Position numbers and translations under genes: made by a program. From the NCBI GenBank assembly GCA_963710645.1, contig CAVQBD010000003.1, positions 124,001-188,000 on the forward strand: a DNA stretch of 64,000 bases, written 5' to 3'. This document shows, piece by piece, positions 9,610 to 19,059 of the stretch. Positions within the stretch are counted from its first letter, which is position 1; each line of letters opens with the position of its first letter. The notes under the pieces are model-generated. The model had not been told where the DNA came from and did no database searches. It saw only the letters and a list, made by a program, of their open reading frames with translations. This DNA is from FEB-10 sp963710645. GTDB taxonomy: Bacteria; Acidobacteriota; Thermoanaerobaculia; Thermoanaerobaculales; Sulfomarinibacteraceae.

Positions 9610-10704
9610 ATGTCCCGCCGCACCATCAATCCCATCGGCATGTCGTTCCTCGACGCCATGACCTGCGGTCTGGGAGCGGTGGTGCTCCTCTACATGGTGA
9701 TCAACGCCTCGGTGCAGCTCCGCGCAGACCGGATCACCGTCGACCTCCGCGCCGAGACCGACCGTCTCGAAAAGGAGGTCTTCGAAGGTCACGACCGTCT
9801 GGTCGAGGTCCGCAACTCGGTGCGTGAGGTGGAGAATGAACGAACCATCACCCAGGGTCTGAGCCGACGAATGATCGAGACTCTTGCCGAGATCACCGCG
9901 GAACTCGCGACCTTTGAGGACACAACCCTCGCGCGCAAAGAACACCTCAATCGTCTGAAGACCGACATCCGGACCATGGAGGAGGACGCCAAGCGGCTCT
10001 CCGCTGCGGCCCCACCCACAGACGAGACACCCGGCGATCGCACCCGCCACCACATCGGTGATGGCGATCGTCAGTACCTCACCGGTCTCAAGGTGGGCGG
10101 CCGCCGGATCCTGTTTCTGATTGACGCTTCCGCCAGCATGCTCGACGACACCATCGTCAACATCATCCGGCGGCGCAACCTGCCCGACGAACAGAAAATG
10201 AGAGCCGAGAAGTGGCAACAGGCGTTGGCAACCGCGGACTGGCTCACGACCCAGATCCCACGGGACAGTTCGTACCAAATCTATGTCTTCAACGACACGG
10301 CCAGGCCGATCCTGATCGGCACCGAAAACCAATGGCTCGACGGATCCGATGGCGAGGTCCTCGGCCGCGCTCTCCGGGAGCTGCGTGGCGTTGTCCCCGA
10401 ACGCGGAACCAGCCTGTTCAAGGCCTTCGAGGTGGCCATGGCATTGAACCCCGCTCCAGACAACATCACCCTGCTTACCGACGGGCTCCCCACAGTGGGC
10501 GCCGGCCAGGCGAAGTCGGGCACTGTCTCAGCTCGTCAGCGGGCCAAACTCTTCGAGCGTGCCAGTCAAATCCGTCCCAAGAACGTCCCCATCAACATCA
10601 TCCTGTTCCCCATGGAAGGCGACCCCATGGCGGCGGCGGCGTTCTGGAAGCTGGCCATGGCGAGCCGTGGTTCGTTCATGGGTGTCTCGGAGGACTGGCC
10701 ATGA
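9610..10704 (+). CDS. Membrane-anchored vWA protein with ExbD-like N-terminal helix (first of pair)
   Basis: ATG immediately follows the previous stop (TAGATG). The N-terminus reads NPIGMSFLDAMTCGLGAVVL: a transmembrane helix at about residues 12-33 with an aspartate (D15) after F-L. This matches in position the F-I-D motif of ExbD/TolR, where the Asp carries protons. A long charged coiled coil follows (about 38-135). A von Willebrand A domain occupies about 158-364 with a MIDAS motif DASAS (about 171) and a later TDGLP. The topology would place the vWA domain in the periplasm. The next gene is a paralogue with the same arrangement, suggesting a heterodimer. Confidence 0.85.
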   Translation: MSRRTINPIGMSFLDAMTCGLGAVVLLYMVINASVQLRADRITVDLRAETDRLEKEVFEGHDRLVEVRNSVREVENERTITQGLSRRMIETLAEITAELATFEDTTLARKEHLNRLKTDIRTMEEDAKRLSAAAPPTDETPGDRTRHHIGDGDRQYLTGLKVGGRRILFLIDASASMLDDTIVNIIRRRNLPDEQKMRAEKWQQALATADWLTTQIPRDSSYQIYVFNDTARPILIGTENQWLDGSDGEVLGRALRELRGVVPERGTSLFKAFEVAMALNPAPDNITLLTDGLPTVGAGQAKSGTVSARQRAKLFERASQIRPKNVPINIILFPMEGDPMAAAAFWKLAMASRGSFMGVSEDWP

Positions 10705-11705
10705 AGCGGAACCGAGACGGCATATTCACGTTCAGCCTGTCCTTCCTCGACGCCATCAGCTGCGGTTTCGGCGCCATCGTTCTGCTCCTCGTACTCACAA
10801 AGATCGGCGAGCCCAGGGCTCTCGAGCAGGCGCGGCTCGACCTGGACGGGCTGATCATCAAGCTCCAGCAAGAACTCCACCTGATACGCGGAGAGACCAC
10901 GGTGCTCGAGCGCCGCCTCGTCAGCCAGCAGAAGCAACTCTCCACAGACCGTGACGGCATCGCCCGCCTGCGGGGCGACCTGGAGGTGATGCGCGGAGAG
11001 TTCGCGGCCACCGAGGAGCTGTCGGAGGTCCAGGAGATCATCGAAGGACGTCTATTGGCAGCTCAGCAGGAATTGTCCGAAGAGATGAAGCGCCTTCAGG
11101 AACAACAACGTTACCGCCGACCCTCGGTGGACGCCGCGGTGGGCGGAATACCGGTGGACAGCGAGTACATCATCTTCGTTATCGACACATCGGGCAGCAT
11201 GTTCAACTACGCCTGGCCGGAAATGATCCGCAAGATGGGCCAGGTTCTGGATGCCTACCCAAGGGTCAAAGGCCTGCAGGTCATGAACGACATGGGCCAA
11301 TACCTCTACTCACAATATGCGGGCAAGTGGATCCCGGACACACCGGCCCGACGCCGCGCCATTCTTGAACGACTCCGGAGCTGGAACGCCTTCTCCAATT
11401 CAAGCCCCGTGGAGGGCATCACAGCCGCCATCCGGACCTTTGCGTCACCGGACAAGAGGATCAGCATCTACGTTCTGGGAGATGAATTCAGCGGCAGCTC
11501 CATCGATCAGGTGGTCAAGACTGTGGATCGGATCAACCGACCCGGACCCGATGGCGAACGACCCGTGCGAATTCACGCCATCGGTTTTCCCACCGTATTC
11601 TCCATTGCAAGCGCCGGCGAACACACCGGCGTCCGATTCGCCACTCTGATGCGGATCCTCTGCCGCCGAAATGGAGGCAGTTTTGTGGGGCTCAATAGCC
11701 TGTGA
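10701..11705 (+). CDS. Membrane-anchored vWA protein with ExbD-like N-terminal helix (second of pair)
   Basis: The ATG at 10701 is chosen because it overlaps the preceding stop (ATGA); the frame is open much further upstream but that part is antisense-like noise inside the previous gene. The N-terminus has the same signature as its neighbour: LSFLDAISCGFGAIVLLLVL, a transmembrane helix at about 11-33 with Asp17. A coiled coil spans about 40-140 (LQQELHLIRGET, QQEL, EEMKRLQEQQ). The vWA domain covers about 155-334 with MIDAS motif DTSGS near 162 and a GDEFSG loop. The last bases of the gene run into a heptamer repeat array. It is the last gene of the kinase/ExbB/vWA operon. Confidence 0.85.
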   Translation: MKRNRDGIFTFSLSFLDAISCGFGAIVLLLVLTKIGEPRALEQARLDLDGLIIKLQQELHLIRGETTVLERRLVSQQKQLSTDRDGIARLRGDLEVMRGEFAATEELSEVQEIIEGRLLAAQQELSEEMKRLQEQQRYRRPSVDAAVGGIPVDSEYIIFVIDTSGSMFNYAWPEMIRKMGQVLDAYPRVKGLQVMNDMGQYLYSQYAGKWIPDTPARRRAILERLRSWNAFSNSSPVEGITAAIRTFASPDKRISIYVLGDEFSGSSIDQVVKTVDRINRPGPDGERPVRIHAIGFPTVFSIASAGEHTGVRFATLMRILCRRNGGSFVGLNSL

Positions 11706-11816
11706 AGAATGTGAAATGGGAAATGTGAAATGAGAAATTGCCCCCGCCCACCCACGGATATTGCTGCTCCACTTCACATTTCTGATTTCTGATTTCCAAT
11801 TCCTCATTTCTCATTG
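11701..11816. repeat. Degenerate 7-bp tandem repeat array, locus A
   Basis: Bases 11710-11737 form four 7-bp units of the type TGNGAAA, followed by a C-rich core (CCCCCGCCCACCCAC, from 11741), and then six 7-bp units of the type CTNATTT at 11775-11816. Read on the opposite strand the second arm is again a GAAA-type heptamer, so the two arms are inverted around the core. The array fills the gap between the convergent vWA and DUF3108 genes. Confidence 0.75.
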
Positions 11817-11829
11817 CCGCGAAACGGCC

Positions 11830-12633
11830 TCAGCGATCCTGGCCTTCGATCTCCTTGAGCTTGGCCACCAGACGTCCGAAGGACAGGTCGAACTCGATGC
11901 GATAGGGAATCCGCCGATCATCGGTGGACAGCCACACATTCATGGTCCCCTTCTTGGAGAACATCTCTTCGTCCACCGGGCGAGGAACAACCAGCATGGC
12001 TTCTCGTTTTCCGAAAGGGGTCTGGATCTTCTTCTTCTCCACCACTTCCGCCACCGTCGGCAGATCGCCGTCGCTGGTCACCATGTTCAGGGTGATCCGG
12101 TCCCCGGCTCTCCCCACAAGGCGGCGGGCGCGATAGAGAAAGGCGAGAGGATCATAAACCTGATCGCTCTCGATCGGGATGATCTTCTCCTCATCCCCCT
12201 CCAGCCGTCGCACCTGACTGGCATCGAAATCCACGACGTACAACTTGTCCATGACCTTCTTCTTCTCGACCGAGTGTTCGTGGTAGCGGATCGTGGACAT
12301 GCGCCGAGGGTCGTAGACCGATTCGATCCTGGATCGCACTTTGTAGATGGCGTCAAAAAACTTCGAGGTTGCCGCAGTCATCACTATTCGGAATACCGGT
12401 CCGTCAGCGGAGTCCTCCTCAAAGCTCTCCAGGGTGAGCGAGCCACAGTGGATTCCGCCGTAGGAGACGCTGTAGCGCATCTGGCTTTCGACGGGGATGA
12501 CTGTCACCACGTCCGCCGCCGGTGTTTGCTTTTCGTCACCGGCAATCCCGGTCAAAGCAACCACAAAAAACAGAGACGCACTTACCAGCGCTTTCGGTCC
12601 ATTAAAAATCGACGATTTCCCGGTCTGACTCAT
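11830..12633 (-). CDS. DUF3108 family secreted protein
   Basis: The product starts with a basic segment and a hydrophobic helix (ALVSASLFFVVALTG, residues about 15-30) that looks like a signal peptide. The mature part fits DUF3108: an opening YSVSYGGIHCGSL strand pattern, a middle YKVRSRIESVYDP motif and a closing WLSTDDRRIPYRIEFD ... G motif. Members are periplasmic beta-barrel-like proteins of unknown biochemical role, often near cell-envelope genes. Length (267 residues) is usual. It converges on the vWA operon across a heptamer repeat and is divergent from the phosphatase gene at 12815. Confidence 0.8.
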   Translation of the reverse strand: MSQTGKSSIFNGPKALVSASLFFVVALTGIAGDEKQTPAADVVTVIPVESQMRYSVSYGGIHCGSLTLESFEEDSADGPVFRIVMTAATSKFFDAIYKVRSRIESVYDPRRMSTIRYHEHSVEKKKVMDKLYVVDFDASQVRRLEGDEEKIIPIESDQVYDPLAFLYRARRLVGRAGDRITLNMVTSDGDLPTVAEVVEKKKIQTPFGKREAMLVVPRPVDEEMFSKKGTMNVWLSTDDRRIPYRIEFDLSFGRLVAKLKEIEGQDR

Positions 12634-12814
12634 CCGATCTCTCCATCTCTCACCCCGCCGCTACCGAACCACCCACACCCATTATTTCGCGGTGACCCAT
12701 CCCAGTGCTGCCAACCACCCGGAGAGAAAGCCCGAGCGGCCACGTCCCCTATAATATCCTGGTGTGCCACCGGGCCACGTGCGGACTGATTGAACCCGAG
12801 GTTTGAACACCAGC

Positions 12815-13918
12815 ATGACGGCAGAACTCACTGACTCCGGATCCGGACCGCCACCGACGACGACCCGCCGTCGCAACGGTCTGTGGCTGATCCCCGCTGG
12901 ACTGGTCCTGGTGTCGGTCACCATCGGCAGCTGGTTTCTGACGTCCGACCGTGTCTTCCAGGTGGTTCCTGGTGAAGTTTTTCGTTCGCGCCTGCTCGAC
13001 GAGGACGAGCTCCGTGACGTCATCGAGAATTACAATCTGCGCACCGTTATCAGTTTGATCGGATCAGACCCCGAACAGGAGTGGGCAAAGACGGAAACGG
13101 CCGTCTGTTCTGAGATGGGGGTCCGCTACGCGTCCACCAGTTTCAGTGTGGATGAGTGGCCCGCCCGGCACGAGGTTCGCAAGCTCATTCATTTCTTCGA
13201 AACCTCCGAAGATCCCGTCCTTCTCCACTGCTACCGAGGTGTGGACCGCTCCGGATGGGCATCCGCGGTCAGACTCCTCCTGGAAGGGACATCCCTCGAC
13301 GACGCGCTCATCCAACTGTCCCCCAGGTACGGCCACATCTGCGACCGCGACTCCTGTCCGCTCCACTTCTTTTTTGACAGCTATGAGAATCACTTGAACG
13401 AACGTGCGCTGGCCGGCGGCAAAGACGACTTCCGAGTCTGGGTCCTGGAGTATTACTGTCCCGAACCCTACAACGCCGGGCTCAATCTCTTGACCGAAAT
13501 CCCAAGTCGTGTGTCGCCCAAAGAGCGCATCCGCGCGACGGTACGGGCGATCAACCGGGGATTGTTTTCTTGGCGAATGACCGACCTCGAAACCACCGGA
13601 GTTCGGCTCGGCGCGCGAATGATCGGCCCCTTTGAAGCCGAGCCGGAACATGCGATCGACATTTTCAGAACGCCCAATGGCCCGGCCGTGGACCTCGCCA
13701 GATCCGGGCTCGAGTTCGGGGTCATGGCGCCCGGAACCCAGCGCGATTTCGAAATCCGCTTTTCAGCACCAAATGAACCCGGTCTCTACGTCATCCAGAT
13801 CGACATGGTGGACGAACTTGTCCACTGGTTCTCTGACCTGGGCTTTCCCGGCCTGGTCCACACCATCGAGGTGGTCGATCCGACCGCTGACGAGGCAGTG
13901 CTTGAAGGGGTTCTCTAG
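12815..13918 (+). CDS. Membrane-anchored tyrosine/dual-specificity phosphatase-like protein
   Basis: The ATG at 12815 is preferred to a TTG four codons earlier. A transmembrane helix lies at about residues 22-42. The phosphatase domain (about 45-190) has strands leading to VISLIGSDPE, a general-acid loop candidate SVDEWPA, and the P-loop LLHCYRGVDRSG: a full HC-x5-R signature with Cys near 139. It belongs to the PTP/DSP superfamily, like cyanobacterial and yeast Siw14-type enzymes. About 170 extra residues follow, mostly beta strands, of unknown function. The catalytic domain would face the periplasm if the helix is a signal anchor. Convergent with the next gene; their stop codons share CTAG. 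Confidence 0.8.
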   Translation: MTAELTDSGSGPPPTTTRRRNGLWLIPAGLVLVSVTIGSWFLTSDRVFQVVPGEVFRSRLLDEDELRDVIENYNLRTVISLIGSDPEQEWAKTETAVCSEMGVRYASTSFSVDEWPARHEVRKLIHFFETSEDPVLLHCYRGVDRSGWASAVRLLLEGTSLDDALIQLSPRYGHICDRDSCPLHFFFDSYENHLNERALAGGKDDFRVWVLEYYCPEPYNAGLNLLTEIPSRVSPKERIRATVRAINRGLFSWRMTDLETTGVRLGARMIGPFEAEPEHAIDIFRTPNGPAVDLARSGLEFGVMAPGTQRDFEIRFSAPNEPGLYVIQIDMVDELVHWFSDLGFPGLVHTIEVVDPTADEAVLEGVL

Positions 13919-15915
13919 GGCGCAGCCGTCATCCTCCGCCCGGCGGGTCTTCTCGGCGCCGGAAGCACCGCGGGTGGCGCCGTCGCCGGCTCCACCACAT
14001 CGAAGTTCGCCGTATCCACCGTCGAGGACACCCCGTCGCAGCTGCCATGGGCGAAGGGAATGTTCGCGAGATCCCGGTCGAGGGCTTCCATCACCGCTTG
14101 CCATTTCGTCATGAGGGGCGGCAGCGGTGTGCCGGCTGGCTCGCCAATCAGGGCGTTGACCTCGTCGTCATCGAGGTCCAGCACCCCCGTGTGGATGTCC
14201 TCGGCGAAGAAAACCAGCCCGTCGGCGCTGTCGACCACGTAGGCCCCGTGGTTGCGGAGCGCGGCGAGAACCAGCCGGGTAATGGGCGCGAAATCGCCTT
14301 CATCGATGGCATGGCCGGTGTCGTCCACGATATTTGAGCGCAACCGCAGGCGCTGCCCGGCCGCCAACGCATCCGGGTTCGTGCTGTAACGCTCGGTCTG
14401 GGTAAAGGAGGCCGGGTAGACCGCATCGCTGGTCAACGGGCTCTCCGGATTCGCAGCGAGATTGCGGATTCCGGGAACCGCGACGGCCAGAGCGTGGCCG
14501 ATCTCCCCACTTTGAATATCTTCGGGCAAAATCGCGCCGGCCAACATGGGCGTCGCCGATGCCCTGGCTCCCCAGACGCCCGCCGGGTTGGAACCCGAAC
14601 CGGTCACGTCAAAGAAATCGGCCTGTCCCGCCTGAGGCACGGAGGGACCCGGGAGGCCGGCGCCATCACTCTGGCACTCTCCTCCGCTGATTGTGGTGGC
14701 CTGCCAGAAGTCGTACTCCACACCGTGACCGCGGTCGAAGAGCACCATCGGACCGTCAGAGGAGAGTCCGGCAGGACCTGCCGGCCGGACCATTCCGGAG
14801 CAGGCCGGCACCTCCACCGGTCCTCCCTCTTGAGGGACCCCCCACTTGATGTTGGGGTCTCGACCAAAGCCGTCGTAGTCGCAGAGCAACACCTCCTGGA
14901 CGCCTGATCCCGCCTCGAAAATCGGCACGGCATAATCGTCGAATCGAAGGACGGGGAATGGCGAAAACGACGTCGGCGGGTCGTCCACTGGGAAGAGCCC
15001 GGAGACGTCGCCGCACAGAGCCCGGTAGGTGGCCTGAATCTGCTCATCGCTGGAATCCGCCACGCCTGCGGAGGAGGCATCTTCGAGCCAGGCGCTGTAG
15101 GGTCCGTCAAAAAGCGGCAGGGCGAGTTCGAATCCTCGTGGGAATTCAGGCTCAGCGGGCAGACCGCCTTCGGGGAACGGCCAGCCCACCTGGGCCGCCT
15201 GAAAGACCAACGCCGGACCCGTGACCGAGGTTTCCTGGGCCCATATCGTAACCTTGATGTCTTCACGGGCGTTCCAGCTTTCTATACCGAAGGTGAAGGT
15301 GAATTCAACGTCGGTACACTCACCCGCAGCCAGGTCAACATCGATGCTCGACAACCCCTGTCGGACGGTGTTTCTTGAGTAGTCCGGCGGATTGGGGAAG
15401 TTGTCAAGGGCTTCCACGGCGTAGATGCGCATCCGTCGAGAGGTGCCGCCGTCCTCGATACACACGTTGGCCGTAAAATCCCACACCCGGTTCCCCGCCT
15501 CTTGAGCGGTCAGGTCGATGGTCACGTCGGTGGGCTCGTCCAGTCGTTGTTGCAGACCGTAGTGGTAGTCCGGGGGATCCCAGAACCAGAAGCCGTCGTA
15601 CATGATGATGGGAATGCCGGAACCGCACCACCCGCCGTAGAAATTTTCCAGTCGGAAATCGCCCCACGGTGTTTCGAAGCCGTCGTACTGGACGTGCATT
15701 GCGATGAGGGCAAAGCGATCCGGATACTGATCCGCGAGCGACGCGACCACGGGACCCGTGGCCGAGCAGCCGCTTCAATACACGCTCGTGAAGTACTCCC
15801 CGAGCACCACCCGTTCGGCGGCCCATCCCGGGGTCCCGAGCCCGGCCAGGGCTCCGGCCGCAATCAGAAAAACGGTCAGTTGACGAATTCTCCTGGAGTG
15901 CATGATGCCAGCCAT
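13915..15915 (-). CDS. Selenocysteine-containing Omp28-like thioredoxin-fold protein with large C-terminal domain (UGA read-through)
   Basis: The frame starts at ATG 15915 (signal peptide VFLIAAGALAGLG then A-x-A before ERVVLGEYFT). It meets TGA at 15777-15775 and continues to TAG at 13915. Across the TGA the protein reads VLGEYFTSVY-U-SGC-SATGPVVASL, i.e. a U-x-x-C redox motif (residues 47-50) where Omp28-related proteins have C-x-x-C. A hairpin with a GTC loop sits 13-27 bases after the UGA. Residues about 40-260 are the Omp28-like domain. The last ~330 residues (ILPEDIQSGEIGHAL, LRLRSNIVD, LVLAALRNHGAYVVDSADG) resemble a secreted-protein family of unknown role. Two sister genes at 18230 and 19060 have UGA at the same site, so a chance nonsense mutation is unlikely. 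Without selenocysteine insertion only a 46-residue fragment would be made. Confidence 0.75.
15747..15761 (-). promoter_or_regulatory. SECIS-like hairpin of the 13915 gene
   Basis: The coding strand reads CCACGGGTCCCGTGG: a perfect six-pair stem with a GTC loop. The loop starts 19 bases after the UGA at 15777-15775, inside the spacing expected for bacterial SECIS elements, which are read by SelB within the coding region and have a G/U in a small apical loop. Confidence 0.65.
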
Positions 15916-16098
15916 CGTTCGCTCTTTCCCGGGTGTTGACTCGGCGTATCGGTGCCCAAAGGTATCACCCGATCCCATGTCGGCGCCCCGCGACAGCATA
16001 GCGCCAGGCCATCGAAAAGTCTATGCCTATATCGTATTAAGGTAGGTACAAGCGGATCACCGAAATCGTTGTGGTCGCCCGTTTCGGCGTGTGAATTC

Positions 16099-17598
16099 TC
16101 AGAATCTCCAGTTGACCGTTCCACGAAGACCCTTGAACGGCGGTTCCTCCCGGCACTGCCCACCGGCGCACACGAGCCCGCCGGGGTCGCTGCCCAGAAA
16201 AAGACCGAATGTCAAGGAACGGTTCGGCAGGTATTGAAGGTCGAAGCCCCAGAAATCTTCCTTTTCCCGGGAGGTCTTTTCGCTCCAGGCGTAGCGGACG
16301 CCAACAGTCCCCCACGGTGACCGTGAGAATGCCAGATAGGATCGGTGGTCGGACCGACCGAAATACTCGGTGTTCTCCTTGCGCAAGTCGTATCCCACCG
16401 ACAGATCACCAAGACCCTCCAAGACCGTGATGTGCAGATCGCCCTTGACGTGCTCCTCGATGATCTCTCGTTGCGTCCAGTCCCGGTGAAAGTAGGAGGC
16501 TTCGAGGTAGATGACCGAAGTCGTCTCCTGCACGGCAAACAGCCACTCATTCTGACCGTCGCCCTCAGCGCCGCCCACCGAGTCCTCCCTCTTGTGGGTG
16601 TCGAAAGTGCCATAGCTCGCGGTGAGCAGGGTTCCAGTTTTGAGGATGTTGCCGGATACCAGCAGCCGGGGGCCGACCACGTCGTTGTGCTCATAGGACT
16701 CGTCTGTGGAGCCCGCCGTCGGCGGGTTGTTGTAGCGATAGGCGAAATTCCAGTAGTCCTTGTACTCCCCCAGAATAGTCACCTGACCGATGTTGGCTGC
16801 GGCCGAAAAATATCCTCCGTAGCCCTCTTTGTCCCGGGAACGCTCCACCTTGTCAATCTCCGCATATTCGCCGTAGACATCCAACACGTCGGCGAGTCCG
16901 TAGCCTCCACCCTCGACCGACCACACCTCCACCGTGTCGTCATCCTCGCCGGGAAACACGGCCTGCAGGGTCGCGTCCACATAGGAGGCACCCAGATAGG
17001 TATCGTAGGGCAGGTTGACAAGCGCCCGACCGCCCCAGATGAGGTCTTCGAATTCCCGGTTGAATGAATCCTCCAACAGAGGATCGGTGACGTTACCGCC
17101 CAGGGCTTCGAACTCGAATGCTCCCACCTCGGCGGTGAGATTCGCACCCTGGATCGGCTCGTCAATCCCCACCACGTCGTTTTTCTGCACATACAGCGTG
17201 AGTCCGCGACCGAAGGAGGTGAAGAAGGTCCCCAGGCGCCCTTTGAACTGGTCCGTGGTGTAATCCAACCAGTATTTTCTGAGCTCGAAGCCATCCCGCA
17301 ACCGGTCCAGATCCCCGGGAATTACGGCCTCCTGATCCGACCAGTAGAGGTACTCCAGCTGAAGACCCGCCCCGAATTTCGACCAGTTCAGGTTGAGACC
17401 CAACAGCGTCTTGAATTTGTCGTACTCATCGCCGGAATTCGTAAGGTCCGCCGTGTTGTTTTTCTCGTACAGAACGTTCACGGTGCCAAAGAGTGTGAGT
17501 TTCTTGCCTTCGCTCTTCTCGTCGGCCGGCTCATTCTGGGCCGCCGCCGGAATTGCGATGGCGACACTCAGCAATGCCGCCAACCAGACCCTATTCAC
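16099..17598 (-). CDS. Outer-membrane beta-barrel protein, DUF6029-like
   Basis: The GTG at 17598 is chosen because it starts a clean signal peptide (VNRVWLAALLSVAIAIPAAAQ) and overlaps the TlpA stop by a few bases; the frame is open to 17643. The mature protein has repeated amphipathic strands with aromatic ends (QLEYLYWSDQE, GRLGTFFTSFGRGLTLY, YGGYFSAAANIG) and ends in WRF, a typical barrel-insertion terminus. Its placement beside TlpA and Omp28-like genes is like the DUF6029 genes of Bacteroidetes, which also sit with such partners. The family name is from memory and context. A role as outer-membrane partner of the thiol/selenol proteins is inference. Confidence 0.75.
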   Translation of the reverse strand: MNRVWLAALLSVAIAIPAAAQNEPADEKSEGKKLTLFGTVNVLYEKNNTADLTNSGDEYDKFKTLLGLNLNWSKFGAGLQLEYLYWSDQEAVIPGDLDRLRDGFELRKYWLDYTTDQFKGRLGTFFTSFGRGLTLYVQKNDVVGIDEPIQGANLTAEVGAFEFEALGGNVTDPLLEDSFNREFEDLIWGGRALVNLPYDTYLGASYVDATLQAVFPGEDDDTVEVWSVEGGGYGLADVLDVYGEYAEIDKVERSRDKEGYGGYFSAAANIGQVTILGEYKDYWNFAYRYNNPPTAGSTDESYEHNDVVGPRLLVSGNILKTGTLLTASYGTFDTHKREDSVGGAEGDGQNEWLFAVQETTSVIYLEASYFHRDWTQREIIEEHVKGDLHITVLEGLGDLSVGYDLRKENTEYFGRSDHRSYLAFSRSPWGTVGVRYAWSEKTSREKEDFWGFDLQYLPNRSLTFGLFLGSDPGGLVCAGGQCREEPPFKGLRGTVNWRF

Positions 17599-18154
17599 CG
17601 GCCGAATTCTCCGATTCGGTGGAGGGTTCTGGGGCCTCGGCATGGCCCAGGAGATCGAGGATGTCCTTCTTTAGGAATTCTTCATCTCCCGTTCGATAGC
17701 CCTGGTACGTCTTCTTGATGTTTCCCTGCTGGTCGATCAGCACCGCATAGGGCAGATCGCGGGTCGGATTGTAGGCATCCAACACGTTGTTGTCCGGATC
17801 GAGGACGGTCAGGAAGCTCACCTGCTGCCGCTTGACGTAGGGTTTGATCTTGCTCGTGTTCTGGGCGGAGTCGGTGTTGACGCCCACCACCAGCAAACCC
17901 TTGTCCCCAAGCTCGTCCGAGAGCTGTTGGAGGTGCGGGAGTTCTCGCCGGCAGGGCACGCACCAGGTGGCCCAGAAGTTCACATACACCACTTCGCCCA
18001 CGTGGTCGTTGAGCCTGAACCAGTTGCCGTTGAGGTCCTTGAGTTTGAAGTCCGGCGCGTTGCCGGCAACAGCCGCCCCCGCACACAGAATCACGGCGAG
18101 ACTGAAAACGACTGCATGCCGTAACACGCTCGTAGACCGAAATGGAACTGACAT
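17591..18154 (-). CDS. TlpA/ResA-like periplasmic thiol-disulfide oxidoreductase
   Basis: A signal peptide (residues about 10-30, ending AAVAGNA) is followed by a thioredoxin-like domain of the AhpC/TlpA type: APDFKLKDLNG, then YVNFWATWCVPCRREL with the C-V-P-C active site, and the cis-proline loop DLPYAVLID. Length (187 residues) is normal. It should act in the periplasm, passing electrons to or from other thiol proteins. It lies between two Omp28-like selenoprotein genes and overlaps the start of the barrel gene, so the set is probably one transcription unit. Unlike its neighbours it uses ordinary cysteines. Confidence 0.9.
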   Translation of the reverse strand: MSVPFRSTSVLRHAVVFSLAVILCAGAAVAGNAPDFKLKDLNGNWFRLNDHVGEVVYVNFWATWCVPCRRELPHLQQLSDELGDKGLLVVGVNTDSAQNTSKIKPYVKRQQVSFLTVLDPDNNVLDAYNPTRDLPYAVLIDQQGNIKKTYQGYRTGDEEFLKKDILDLLGHAEAPEPSTESENSAGE

Positions 18155-18229
18155 TTTGAGCCTCCCTTGTGCCCGCCGTACACAGCGGCCAACTCACGCC
18201 GTTACAGGAGACCGGGGCCTCGACCCACC

Positions 18230-19039
18230 TCAGGGAAAAGCAGTGCTCCACTCCGAGAGATCGCCGGTCTCGAAACCTGCGTATTGGGCGGGCAACCCCT
18301 CGATGTCGAAGCTGGCCGCCTGGTGAATCTCAGCGCTCACCGAACCCGGTGGAGGTGACACGGGGTCTTGGGCCCATGACACGATTCTGGCTCCGTCCGA
18401 GTAGGTCAGGGCAGTGGAATCCAAATCCAATTTGCGTACCACATCGATGCACTCACCGCCCGCGAGGGTCACGTCCTCGGTTGCCGCAGCCTGGCGGAAG
18501 GTGTTGCGAGCGTATGTGGGATAGGTCGGATACTCGTCGTTGACCTCGATGATGTAGATCCGCAGATCTTTGCCGACGCCCCCGGCCTCGATGCACACGT
18601 GTGCCGTGAACTCCCAGTTGACGGGCGAGTAGGTCGGTCCACCCGAAAGAGCGATCGTCACGTCGGTGGGTATGCTTTTGCGGGTCATGAACTTGGCGTT
18701 ATACGTGCTGGAAGAATACCCGGCGTCTAGGATTCCGTCATAGATCATATGAGGTGTGTAGCCACTTCCGTAGTAGCCCGCGCGCTGATTGCACCACGGC
18801 CTATAAGCTACTCCATTGCGCCAGTACTCCACTGGGATGAATCTGTCGGGGTTGTTGTTGAAGATGGTGTCGACCACGGGACCCGCGGTCGTGCAGCCAC
18901 TTCAATTGGGTTGGGTGAAGTACTCACCCAGCACGATGCGGTCGGCGCCGACCACGGTCTGGGCCGCCAGAGCGGCTACCGCGGTCAGTGCCACCAGGGA
19001 CACCAGCGACGGACGTCGCGTACGATTTTTACTCCTCAA
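18230..19039 (-). CDS. Selenocysteine-containing Omp28-like thioredoxin-fold protein (UGA read-through, TTG start)
   Basis: No ATG precedes the conserved N-terminus, but a TTG at 19039 has an AGGAGG site seven bases ahead and gives a signal peptide (SLVSLVALTAVAALAAQ). The frame then reads DRIVLGEYFTQPN, TGA at 18904-18902, SGCTTAGPVV and on to the stop at 18230. U46-x-x-C49 replaces the C-x-x-C of the family. The body (YWRNG, DGILDAGYSS, FTAHVCIEAGGVGKDLRIY) is clearly paralogous to the proteins at 13915 and 19060. A hairpin with a GTC loop follows the UGA. The gene starts 20 bases after the 19060 gene ends. A conventional gene caller would report only the C-terminal 215 residues. Confidence 0.78.
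18872..18890 (-). promoter_or_regulatory. SECIS-like hairpin of the 18230 gene
   Basis: Coding strand GACCGCGGGTCCCGTGGTC folds into an eight-pair stem (one G-U pair) with a GTC loop. The loop begins 19 bases after the UGA, exactly as in the two sister genes. Confidence 0.65.
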
Positions 19040-19059
19040 AATGCTCTCCTCCTATTTCC

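Noticed and set aside
303..11705. Zorya-type phage defence (MotA/MotB-like channel with effectors)
   Set aside because: No peptidoglycan-binding MotB-type protein, helicase or nuclease is present; kinase, FHA and vWA content points elsewhere.
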